This document shows, piece by piece, positions 7,061 through 13,047 of a stretch of 13,047 nucleotides of DNA; the stretch's first letter is position 1; each line of letters opens with the position of its first letter. Both the position numbers and the translations under genes were made by a program. The DNA is taken from contig CACZSE010000032.1 of assembly GCA_902783735.1 (NCBI GenBank), positions 1 to 13,047 of the forward strand, given 5' to 3'. The DNA is from an uncultured Lachnospiraceae bacterium (GTDB lineage: Bacteria > Bacillota > Clostridia > Lachnospirales > Lachnospiraceae). The notes under the pieces were generated by a model. The model was given only the letters and a program-made list of their open reading frames with translations, had not been told where the DNA came from and made no database searches.

Positions 7061-8593
7061 CTATGCCCTCGCATCAAATGTCTGTGTGCTAAGTACCGTT
7101 ATCTGAGGCGATTCGCTCTTGATATTGTCGATCACGCTTCTGTCCTTATCTTCCAGTCTCGATACGGATGTTTCGGTATTGTAACCCTTCAGTGCAAGTT
7201 TTTCGTTCAATTCATCAATATGAGCCTCTACAAAATCAATAAGTTCTTCTCTCTCAAGGCAGAATTTTGTTGACAGCTTTTCATTTTGAAGCTTTAAGAA
7301 TATATCCATGTTTCCCAAGGCTTCCATGGAAAGATGCAAAAGTGCGGTAAGCGGTTCGTCTTCAGATCCTCCCTTATGTCCTCTCTTTTTCGCATAGACA
7401 TACAGATCGCCGTTTGCCTGTCCTCCGGCCATCTTAAGAGGAAGCTGAACATAGTTATAGAGCTCGTTGATCTGATTCATGAAATCAACGTTGTTCTTTA
7501 TCTGAGATACATCTTTTGCAAGTGCCGTATCACCTTTATCTGCCGAAGCGAGTATCTGCTCCATACGGGTGGTAACGTCCTTCACTTTATCATAATAGTT
7601 TTTAACATAATCCTTGTCGGCAACCTTCTCGGGTTCCATCAAAAGCTTATTGCTGATCGCTTCTGTAAGCGCATTGCGTAAACCTGCAGCAAATTTCGCA
7701 TCTTTAAGCTTTTCCGGTGTGGCATTCTTTAATATATCAAAAACATTTTTGGCATTTATCTGCTGTTCATCCTGAGGCCTTGCCTCCTCTTCCCTAATGA
7801 TGATCTTTTGCGAAGAAGGGTCGGTCTTTGAAGGATCAAAAAGCGCTTTTTGATCTTCGCCCGCAGTCAGAGCATCCTCTTTATCCGTAAGAAGGGCTTC
7901 CAAATCCTGCAGGAGCTTGTCAAATGAAGTTTTGTCATTTCCTGCCTGTTCAAATAACTCCATTATATCCTGCGAAAGAGTCGATACATTTTCAAGCATC
8001 CACTGATTGTTATTATTGTAAAGATGCATCTGTTCAATACTGTTTTCATTGACAGGCATCCCCAGCTTATGCAACAGTACGATATCGTTTATGTCCGCAT
8101 TCGGATACAGATTCATGTCTCTGTTCATGGCCTGGAGCGTCTCTTTATTGATCGGCATGCCTTCCTTCATGAGTGAATCGACCATCTTAAGAGTCTCATC
8201 CGTCACTTTTACACTTGCGCTTTCAAGTGCCTTCATGGCTGTAGCCTGATTGCTGACATTCATATGTAACGGACGAAGCGTCAGTTGTCCGTCTTTATTG
8301 CTTTTTACTTCAAATGAAATATTTTGACCTGTCGTCAGATTGGCCTGAGACTCCAAAGTTGTATTTAAAAGAAGGTTATTGTTCAACAATAACTGTAAAG
8401 ATTTTCCGTTTTGTTCGACGAGCTGTCCTTCTATGGTCTGTCCGGGCATGAGTGCCTTTATCTGAGCCATGAGCTGCCTGTTATCGGTCAGCTGCTGCAT
8501 TTGCTGCAGCGCTTTTGCATCAACACCCCCTGGATTGAGTGTGTTGAGAGAAGGGTTATTTATATTTGCATTTCCCAGCAGATTGATCGCCAT
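7061..8593 (-). CDS. FliK-like / YlqG-like protein with flagellar hook-length-control C-terminal domain
   Basis: A 510-residue, Gln/Asn/Leu-rich protein with no signal peptide or membrane helix. Residues about 48-108 look like a small beta-barrel (PGQTIEGQLVEQNG ... GQNISFEVKSNKDGQLTLRPL). A long, mostly helical middle (about 110-375) holds an acidic linker around 235-275. The block INELYNYVQLPLKMAGGQANGDLYVYAKK (about 375-403) is followed at about 414-470 by a FliK/Flg_hook-type fold, LTALLHLSMEALGNMDIFLKL then a helix ending HIDELNEKLALKGY. In flagella FliK contacts FlhB to switch export specificity; here the next gene encodes an FlhB C-terminal domain. By position this is the counterpart of B. 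subtilis ylqG. No other flagellar gene is in view. The ATG lies 9 bases after the rnhB stop, with GATGAGG as ribosome site. The FliK relation is inferred from pattern; the function is unknown. Confidence 0.75.
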   Translation of the reverse strand: MAINLLGNANINNPSLNTLNPGGVDAKALQQMQQLTDNRQLMAQIKALMPGQTIEGQLVEQNGKSLQLLLNNNLLLNTTLESQANLTTGQNISFEVKSNKDGQLTLRPLHMNVSNQATAMKALESASVKVTDETLKMVDSLMKEGMPINKETLQAMNRDMNLYPNADINDIVLLHKLGMPVNENSIEQMHLYNNNNQWMLENVSTLSQDIMELFEQAGNDKTSFDKLLQDLEALLTDKEDALTAGEDQKALFDPSKTDPSSQKIIIREEEARPQDEQQINAKNVFDILKNATPEKLKDAKFAAGLRNALTEAISNKLLMEPEKVADKDYVKNYYDKVKDVTTRMEQILASADKGDTALAKDVSQIKNNVDFMNQINELYNYVQLPLKMAGGQANGDLYVYAKKRGHKGGSEDEPLTALLHLSMEALGNMDIFLKLQNEKLSTKFCLEREELIDFVEAHIDELNEKLALKGYNTETSVSRLEDKDRSVIDNIKSESPQITVLSTQTFDARA

Positions 8594-8602
8594 AAAACCT
8601 CA

Positions 8603-9271
8603 TCAGATAAAATTCTTTATAAAGCTTTGTCTGTGTATCTCACACGGTCCGATCTCTTTGATCGCTTTTATATGAGCCGCGGAACCGTATCCTTTGTTGG
8701 AAGCGAACCCATACCCCGGATATACGCTGTCATATTCAACCATAAGCCTGTCTCTGGTTACCTTGGCAACTATGCTTGCAGCTCCTATGGAGATGGATTT
8801 TGCATCTCCCTTTATGATGGGTACCTGTTTGATATCCACCCCCGGTATCGTGACCGCATCGTTTAATAATATATCGGGTCGAACACTCAATTTGCTGATA
8901 GCTTCCCTCATGGCTTCATAGGTTGCCTGAAGGATATTGATCTCATCGATCCTCTCATGAGAAGCATAGCCTATCCCTACCGCTACCGCTTTTTGCATGA
9001 TGACATCATAGAGTTCTTCTCTCTTTTTTTCCGAGAGCTTTTTTGAATCATTGATGTAAAGGATGTCACAGTCCTTTGGCAATATGACTGCGCCTGCAAC
9101 CACAGGTCCGGCCAAAGGGCCTCTTCCAACCTCATCTATACCGCAAATGAGCCCGTAGCTGTCGTACTCTTTTTCATATTTTTTAAGTTCTTCGCATCTT
9201 GCCAGTTCTATTTTAAGCTTTTCAGCCTTCTTTTGCTCTCTTTCAAGAGTCTTTTGCTGTGCCTTGGTCAT
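8603..9271 (-). CDS. rnhB: Ribonuclease HII
   Basis: A 222-residue RNase HII, which cleaves the RNA strand of RNA-DNA hybrids and removes ribonucleotides misincorporated in DNA. The family signature CGIDEVGRGPLAGPVVAGAV is plain, with Asp46-Glu47. The other catalytic acids are Asp138 (ILLNDAV) and Asp156 (IIKGDAKSISIGAASIVAKVTRD). The motif YPGYGFASNKGYG near the end completes the domain. The N-terminal 35 residues form a charged helix (TLEREQKKAEKLK) that precedes the catalytic core, as in other Firmicute RnhB proteins. Its ATG abuts the stop codon of the upstream lepB copy (TAAATG), so translation is probably coupled. Confidence 0.97.
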   Translation of the reverse strand: MTKAQQKTLEREQKKAEKLKIELARCEELKKYEKEYDSYGLICGIDEVGRGPLAGPVVAGAVILPKDCDILYINDSKKLSEKKREELYDVIMQKAVAVGIGYASHERIDEINILQATYEAMREAISKLSVRPDILLNDAVTIPGVDIKQVPIIKGDAKSISIGAASIVAKVTRDRLMVEYDSVYPGYGFASNKGYGSAAHIKAIKEIGPCEIHRQSFIKNFI

Positions 9272-9820
9272 TTACTTGTCACCCATAAATCTTATTCTGT
9301 TTAAAGGCCATATCTGAAGCCATAGCTTACCCAATATCTGTTCTCTTTTTACGGCTCCGACATCGGGATATCGTGAATCCTGGCTGTCGTTTCTGTTATC
9401 GCCCATAACAAAATATTCATCATCGCCCAGCTTTATGGGGGTGGCTGCCAGTCCCGCATTCTCTATCGTAGGGAAATCAAAGCCTTCTTCGATAAGCGGC
9501 TTGTCATTTATAAATATTGTGCCGTATTCATCGATAAATACCGTCTCCCCCGGCATGCCTATGACTCTTTTTACATAGTAAGTCTTTTCTTTATATTTGT
9601 ATTTGAATGTTACGATATCAAACCTCTCGGGGGCCTTAAATCTGTAGGATATCTTATCCACCAGATAGCTCTCTCCCTTTACAAGGGTCGGCTCCATTGA
9701 TCCGCTGAGTATCTCTGTACGCTGAACAACAAATTTGACCAGCAGAAATGTAACTATCAATACTCCCAACAGATACAGGCTTGTACTTAATATCTCTTTT
9801 AATATCTCTTTTTTAGTCAT
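9272..9820 (-). CDS. lepB: Signal peptidase I, second copy
   Basis: A type I signal peptidase that removes signal peptides from secreted proteins on the outer face of the membrane. I chose the ATG at 9818-9820 (182 residues): it lies in the last codons of rbgA, overlapping it by 8 bases, and starts MTKKEILKEIL like its family. An upstream in-frame ATG at 9892 would add 24 residues that merely translate rbgA in another frame. From the chosen start, one membrane helix lies at about 14-31, the catalytic Ser41 is in LSGSMEPTL, the general-base Lys84 is in YYVKRVIG, and box E reads MGDNRNDSQDSR. The length and single anchor are typical of the Gram-positive enzyme. It is a paralogue of the copy at 10702-11286, with clearly different sequence between the catalytic boxes, so it is not a recent duplicate. 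A 12-base tandem duplication lies just after its start. Confidence 0.95.
   Translation of the reverse strand: MTKKEILKEILSTSLYLLGVLIVTFLLVKFVVQRTEILSGSMEPTLVKGESYLVDKISYRFKAPERFDIVTFKYKYKEKTYYVKRVIGMPGETVFIDEYGTIFINDKPLIEEGFDFPTIENAGLAATPIKLGDDEYFVMGDNRNDSQDSRYPDVGAVKREQILGKLWLQIWPLNRIRFMGDK
9788..9811 (-). repeat. Perfect 12-base tandem duplication in the 5' end of lepB copy 2
   Basis: On the plus strand TAATATCTCTTT occurs twice in direct succession (9788-9799 and 9800-9811). It encodes the repeated KEIL-KEIL at the cytoplasmic N-terminus of the signal peptidase. The unit is a multiple of three, so slippage would add or remove four residues without shifting the frame. Confidence 0.85.
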
Positions 9821-10694
9821 CCTTTTTTCTTTCCGAAGACTGTGGCCTTTCCAAAGAGATCCTTCCAAACTTTCCCGACCTGAAATCATCAAAGAGCAAT
9901 CTGGACGCTTTGCTGATATCAGGCTGTGAAGCCTTTAGGATGCAGCCTCTTTTAACAGCTATCTTCTCAAGTAATTCGTGTGCTTTTAAACACTCATCTT
10001 CAATATTATACGCCTTTTTTATGCGATCAGGATAGTAATTTAGCATTTGTTCTATAAAATTGCATGCCAACTCTTCCATAACAAGTATCTCATCGTTGAT
10101 GGAGCCTATGTATGCAAGGTTTAATCCTGTCTGTTTGTCCTCAAATTTGGGCCATAATATGCCGGGTGTGTCAAGCAGTTCCAACTGCTTATTCAATTTG
10201 ATCCACTGCTTTCCTTTTGTGACACCGGGCTTGTTTCCGGTCTTGGCGGCGGCTTTACCGGAATATGAATTTATAAATGTCGATTTGCCTACATTGGGTA
10301 TGCCTACCACCATTGCCCTTACGGGTCTGTTTATGATCCCTCTTTTTTTGTCTCTCTCGATCTTCTCTTTGCAGGCTTCTTTTACCTTTTCCTGGATCTT
10401 TGCAAATCCGCTTTTATTTTTTGAGTTGATCTCAAGGCAGAATATTCCCTTATCTTCAAAATATGAGATCCATTCTTTATTTATCTGTTCATCGGCCAGA
10501 TCGGCTTTGTTTAACAAAACAAGTCTCGACCTGTTCTTTCCGAGCTCATCTATATCGGGATTTCTGCTCGAAAGAGGTATCCTGGCATCCAAAACCTCGA
10601 TTATAAGATCGATAAGCTTAATATCCTCTTTCATCTGTCGAACGGCTTTTGTCATGTGCCCCGGATACCAGTTTATAATCTGTTCACTACCCAT
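9813..10694 (-). CDS. rbgA: Ribosome biogenesis GTPase RbgA (YlqF), circularly permuted
   Basis: A 293-residue circularly permuted GTPase required for late 50S ribosomal subunit assembly in Firmicutes. It begins with the typical INWYPGHMTKA. The GTPase motifs occur in permuted order: G4 NKAD (62-65), then G1 GIPNVGKST (131-139), the G2 threonine in GVTKG (Thr159) and G3 DTPG (175-178). The C-terminal helical domain that follows (about 200-290) corresponds to the family's RNA-binding ANTAR-like part. The ATG lies 7 bases after lepB copy 1, with GAGG as ribosome site, and its last codons overlap lepB copy 2. Its place downstream of rplS, trmD and rimM fits a ribosome-assembly operon. Assignment is firm. 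Confidence 0.97.
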   Translation of the reverse strand: MGSEQIINWYPGHMTKAVRQMKEDIKLIDLIIEVLDARIPLSSRNPDIDELGKNRSRLVLLNKADLADEQINKEWISYFEDKGIFCLEINSKNKSGFAKIQEKVKEACKEKIERDKKRGIINRPVRAMVVGIPNVGKSTFINSYSGKAAAKTGNKPGVTKGKQWIKLNKQLELLDTPGILWPKFEDKQTGLNLAYIGSINDEILVMEELACNFIEQMLNYYPDRIKKAYNIEDECLKAHELLEKIAVKRGCILKASQPDISKASRLLFDDFRSGKFGRISLERPQSSERKKDD

Positions 10695-10701
10695 AAAAAC
10701 C

Positions 10702-11286
10702 TCAATATCTGTCTATAAAGCCCATATAGCTGTCATTCATGGTCATCTTAAACCACGCTCTTCCCTCAATGAGCTTTTTGTTGACCGGGCCTATGTTTCC
10801 CGATCTTGAATCCTCACTGTTGTTACGATTGTCCCCCAAAACAAAATACTCATCTATGCCCAGTACCAACGGTGCCTCAACTATGCCCGGATCGGCAACC
10901 TTATCAAAGCCCGACGGCTCCTGTTTTCCGTTTACATACAGTCTTCCGTCCCGAAATTCCACGGTATCACCGGGCACCGCCACAACCCTTTTTACATAGT
11001 AATGCGTGTTCTGGTTGCCGTTTGGCTTAAAGACCACGACGTCTCCAACTCTGGGCTTAAGTATCAGATACGAAAGTCTGCTTATGAGTATGGTCTGACC
11101 GCTGTAAAGGGTGTTTTCCATGGATACACCTATGACAGAAGTCTTTACGCCCCAGTTATATGACAGAAAAAAAGCAATGACTATGGCCACGGTGATCCCC
11201 AAAAGATAGTTCAAGATCTCCTTAGCCACATCAGAGGAAACTTTTCTTCTTTTTCTTGAGAAACTCAGTCCTTTTTTGTTTGACAT
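10702..11286 (-). CDS. lepB: Signal peptidase I, first copy
   Basis: A 194-residue type I signal peptidase. The N-terminus is strongly basic (KKGLSFSRKRRKV), then comes one membrane helix (about 27-43). The catalytic Ser55 sits in GVSMENTL and Lys99 in HYYVKRVVAVPGD; box E is LGDNRNNSEDSR. The box around the serine has Asn where most members have Pro (SMxPTL); both catalytic residues are present, so it should be active. It is the first gene after the rplS terminator, with GGGTAAG as a weak ribosome site. A TATAAC lies right behind the terminator but lacks a good -35 box. It may therefore depend on read-through or on an unrecognised promoter. rbgA follows after 7 bases. Confidence 0.95.
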   Translation of the reverse strand: MSNKKGLSFSRKRRKVSSDVAKEILNYLLGITVAIVIAFFLSYNWGVKTSVIGVSMENTLYSGQTILISRLSYLILKPRVGDVVVFKPNGNQNTHYYVKRVVAVPGDTVEFRDGRLYVNGKQEPSGFDKVADPGIVEAPLVLGIDEYFVLGDNRNNSEDSRSGNIGPVNKKLIEGRAWFKMTMNDSYMGFIDRY

Positions 11287-11314
11287 ATGCTTACCCGCAA
11301 ATAATCCGTTATAG

Positions 11315-11343
11315 AAAAAAGGGTCATTTGCATGACCCTTTTT
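11315..11343 (-). terminator. Rho-independent terminator after rplS
   Basis: On the minus strand a perfect stem AAAAAGGGTCAT / ATGACCCTTTTT closes a GCAA (GNRA) tetraloop and ends in six T residues, 13 bases after the rplS stop. The A-tract on the other side makes it symmetrical, so it could also work on the plus strand. It separates rplS from the lepB-rbgA run, though partial read-through is likely because no strong promoter follows. Confidence 0.92.
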
Positions 11344-11355
11344 ATATCATTGATA

Positions 11356-11703
11356 TTATCTGAGAACTTCTTTAACCTTTGCTGACTTACCAACTCTGTC
11401 TCTTAAGTAGAACAGTTTAGCACGTCTTACTTTACCGCGTCTTACAACTTCTACTTTTTCAACGTTGGGTGAGTGAATAGGCCATGTCTTTTCAACACCT
11501 ACACCGTTTGAGTTCTTACGTACCGTAAATGTAGCTCTGTTTGAACCACCCTGTACCTTTATTACGGTTCCCTCAAATATCTGGATACGTTCTCTGTTTC
11601 CTTCCTTGATCTTACCGTGAACTTTTACTGTGTCACCTACTTCAAATGCAGGTACTTCAGCTTTAAGCTGCTCGTCTTCGATTGCTTTGATAATTTCGTT
11701 CAT
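11356..11703 (-). CDS. rplS: 50S ribosomal protein L19
   Basis: A 115-residue L19, the standard length, located at the interface of the large and small subunits. The family core is present: [23 protein letters not shown], the basic stretch [43 protein letters not shown] and a basic C-terminus. It is preceded by AAGGAG 8 bases before the ATG and by its own promoter and leader. An intrinsic terminator follows, so it can be made as a single-gene transcript as well as in the rimM-trmD-rplS series. Assignment is certain. Confidence 0.98.
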   Translation of the reverse strand: MNEIIKAIEDEQLKAEVPAFEVGDTVKVHGKIKEGNRERIQIFEGTVIKVQGGSNRATFTVRKNSNGVGVEKTWPIHSPNVEKVEVVRRGKVRRAKLFYLRDRVGKSAKVKEVLR

Positions 11704-11773
11704 ATCTAAATCTCCTTATTATATGGATGTTCTTATATACCTAAAGTATCAGCGGACCATCTATTTTCGCGAC
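11704..11773 (-). promoter_or_regulatory. Candidate L19 leader (5' UTR of rplS, possible autoregulatory RNA)
   Basis: About 70 bases lie between the predicted start of transcription and the rplS ATG. On the minus strand they allow an outer ATGG/CCAT pairing that encloses a small ATAC/GTAT hairpin, just before the AAGGAG ribosome site. L19 leader RNAs are known upstream of rplS in Firmicutes, so autoregulation by L19 is plausible. The stems are short, and I could not match a consensus from memory; this is a candidate only. Confidence 0.35.
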
Positions 11774-11779
11774 TATGGT

Positions 11780-11808
11780 AGAATAACATAATATTGCATG
11801 TAATGCAA
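11780..11808 (-). promoter_or_regulatory. Promoter of rplS, -35 region inside an inverted repeat
   Basis: The minus strand reads TTGCAT (11803-11808), a 17-base spacer and TATTCT (11780-11785), in the 133-base gap after trmD. The -35 box is one arm of a perfect inverted repeat, TTGCAT-TAC-ATGCAA (11794-11808), which could be an operator or a coincidence. A promoter here would explain rplS being expressed independently of rimM-trmD. Confidence 0.6.
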
Positions 11809-11836
11809 GTCTTTTTTGCCATTTTACTGCGTTTTA

Positions 11837-12547
11837 CTACTCTTTTTTGTTGTTCATCACATATTTTTCATAGAGATCGGGTCTTCGTTTTTTTGTTCGC
11901 TCAAGCGATCTCTCACGTCTCCATTTGTCTATATTTGCATGATGCCCCGAAAGAAGCACCTGCGGCACCTGTTTATCCATCCAGACTTCGGGTCGTGTGT
12001 ATTGCGGATATTCAAGCAAACCTTCATCAAATGATTCGGTCTGAGCCGATTCCTCATTGCTGAGCACTCCGGGAACAAGTCTCGATATACAGTCCATCAT
12101 GACCAGTGCCGGAAGTTCTCCGCCCGTAAGTACATAATCTCCGATGGATATATGATCCGTGACCACTTCTTCCAGTACTCTCTCATCTATGCCTTCATAA
12201 TGACCGCATAAGAATATGATATCTTCCTCGTTTGAGAGTTCCTGTGCCAGAGCCTGGTCAAACACCTTTCCCTGAGGCGTCACATAGATCGTCCTTATCT
12301 TTTTATCTGATGATATCTTATCGATCAATGCCTTATGGCAGTCATAGACCGGCTGCGGTGCCATAAGCATGCCCGCTCCTCCGCCATATGTATAATCATC
12401 AACCTTTTTATGTTTATCCAGTGTATAATCCCTGATATTTACGGCATCTACACTGATAAGATGCTTCTCTATAGCTTTTCCCAGTATACTGCAGTTAACA
12501 GCCGACTCGATCATCTCCGGGAAAAGTGTCATTACATGATAATTCAT
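11837..12547 (-). CDS. trmD: tRNA (guanine-37-N1)-methyltransferase
   Basis: A 236-residue TrmD, which methylates N1 of G37 next to the anticodon of several tRNAs and prevents +1 frameshifting. The SPOUT fold signatures are clear: an N-terminal MNYHVMTLFPEMI, KVDDYTYGGGAGMLMAPQPV (about 48-67), the S-adenosylmethionine-binding knot region FLCGHYEGIDERV, HISIGDYVLTGGELPALV and the C-terminal YTRPEVW and LLSGHHANIDKWRRE. It starts 6 bases after rimM, with AAGGATGA as ribosome site overlapping the rimM stop, the classical rimM-trmD coupling. After its stop no terminator is visible before the rplS promoter, so read-through into rplS is likely. Confidence 0.98.
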   Translation of the reverse strand: MNYHVMTLFPEMIESAVNCSILGKAIEKHLISVDAVNIRDYTLDKHKKVDDYTYGGGAGMLMAPQPVYDCHKALIDKISSDKKIRTIYVTPQGKVFDQALAQELSNEEDIIFLCGHYEGIDERVLEEVVTDHISIGDYVLTGGELPALVMMDCISRLVPGVLSNEESAQTESFDEGLLEYPQYTRPEVWMDKQVPQVLLSGHHANIDKWRRERSLERTKKRRPDLYEKYVMNNKKE

Positions 12548-12553
12548 AAATGA

Positions 12554-13047
12554 TCATCCTTCCAGTAAACCATCAAGAATATGTATCTTTATCAATCCGC
12601 CTTCAATGTCAACATCCAAAATGCAGTCTTTTATGGCCGGCAAAAGCAGCTGTCTGCCGTCATCAAGATCTATGATGTAAACATCGTTTGCACCGGTCTG
12701 CATGACATCGTTAAGCTCTCCGCCTACAGCTTTAGCTTCATCTAAAACTCTCATGCCGATCAGATCGGCCACAAAATATTCATCTTTTGAGAGCTTTACC
12801 GCATTTTCTCTTGTAACATATAGCTTCTTTCCATTAAGATGCTCAACATCGTTTAAGGAATCGTATTCCTTAAACTTGACGATCACCATGTTCTTCTGAT
12901 ATTTTACACCTTCTATATGGAGGACTTTAGCACTGTCGCCTTCCCCCATGATAACTTCCTTCAGTTTGCCGTATCTTTTTGCGTCATCGGTGGTCGGGAA
13001 TACCTTGACCTCCCCCCTGACACCGTGTGTGGAACTAATTGCTCCTA
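12554..13047 (-). CDS. rimM: 16S rRNA processing / ribosome maturation factor RimM, 5' end outside window
   Basis: RimM helps maturation of the 30S subunit head and binds protein S19. The frame stays open to the window edge: upstream of an internal ATG at 12949 it continues as GAISSTHGVRGEVKVFP, the conserved start of RimM. The ATG is therefore internal, and only about the first five to eight residues are missing. The visible 163 residues contain the N-terminal barrel and a C-terminal PRC-barrel with VADLIGMRV, GELNDVMQTGANDVYIID and LLLPAIKDCILDVD. Gene order rimM-trmD-rplS is conserved across bacteria and supports the call. Confidence 0.96.
   Translation of the reverse strand, partial: GAISSTHGVRGEVKVFPTTDDAKRYGKLKEVIMGEGDSAKVLHIEGVKYQKNMVIVKFKEYDSLNDVEHLNGKKLYVTRENAVKLSKDEYFVADLIGMRVLDEAKAVGGELNDVMQTGANDVYIIDLDDGRQLLLPAIKDCILDVDIEGGLIKIHILDGLLEG

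Noticed and set aside
6492..7106. Plus-strand open frame of 204 codons across yraN and the FlhB-like gene
   Set aside because: It is antisense to two well-supported genes, is Cys/Phe/Leu-rich in a shadow-like way, and has no domain signature.
9821..9892. A longer signal peptidase starting at an ATG at 9892 (206 residues)
   Set aside because: The extra 24 residues overlap the rbgA coding end in another frame and do not resemble a signal peptidase N-terminus. The ATG at 9820 gives the normal length and start.
12554..12949. RimM starting at the ATG at 12949
   Set aside because: The frame continues upstream to the window edge and encodes the conserved THGVRGEVKV block, so this ATG is internal.
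1..13047. CRISPR arrays, tRNA or rRNA genes, insertion sequences, attachment sites or prophage genes
   Set aside because: None were seen on either strand; the window is almost fully covered by conserved protein-coding genes in one direction.

Overview
The window comes from a low-to-moderate GC member of the Clostridia, most likely a Lachnospiraceae-type Firmicute. This rests on the gene order, the protein character and the strong AAGGAGG-type ribosome binding sites. Every supported gene lies on the minus strand, so transcription runs from high to low coordinates. No tRNA, rRNA, CRISPR array, insertion sequence or integrase is visible, and no stretch over 300 bases lacks a gene.

Right part (about 6405-13047): a housekeeping run matching the Bacillus subtilis rimM-trmD-rplS-ylqF(rbgA)-rnhB-ylqG-ylqH order, with two signal peptidase I genes inserted on either side of rbgA and yraN at the end. 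In transcription order it reads: rimM (5' end outside the window), trmD, a promoter and short leader, rplS (ribosomal protein L19), a clear intrinsic terminator, lepB copy 1, rbgA, lepB copy 2, rnhB, a FliK-like protein (YlqG type), a stand-alone FlhB C-terminal-domain protein (YlqH type) and yraN. Spacings from lepB copy 1 to the FlhB-like gene are 9 bases or less, or overlapping, so these genes are almost certainly co-transcribed. The module combines ribosome maturation (RimM, RbgA, L19), tRNA modification (TrmD), secretion (two signal peptidases), RNA-DNA hybrid repair (RnhB), a nuclease-fold protein (YraN) and an unexplained FliK/FlhB-like pair.

Middle part (3229-6404): a two-component system. 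An OmpR-type response regulator starts at a TTG behind a perfect AAGGAGG. It is followed 10 bases later by a large histidine kinase with an extracytoplasmic domain of about 290 residues and about six membrane helices. A 127-base intergenic region upstream holds a plausible promoter overlapping a 14-base inverted repeat.

Left part (1-3228): a cell-surface O-acylation group. A membrane-anchored SGNH/GDSL hydrolase with a long Pro/Glu/Thr tail is followed by an MBOAT (AlgI/DltB/PatA-like) acyltransferase and the start of a second SGNH/DltD-like protein that runs off the window. The tailed SGNH gene has a strong promoter whose -10 box sits only 8 bases before the start codon, implying a leaderless or nearly leaderless mRNA.

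Nothing here is a clearly new defence or mobile system. The points most worth a second look are the FliK/FlhB-like pair inside a ribosome-biogenesis operon, the split SGNH-MBOAT-SGNH arrangement with its tailed hydrolase and leaderless promoter, and the signal peptidase pair bracketing rbgA.
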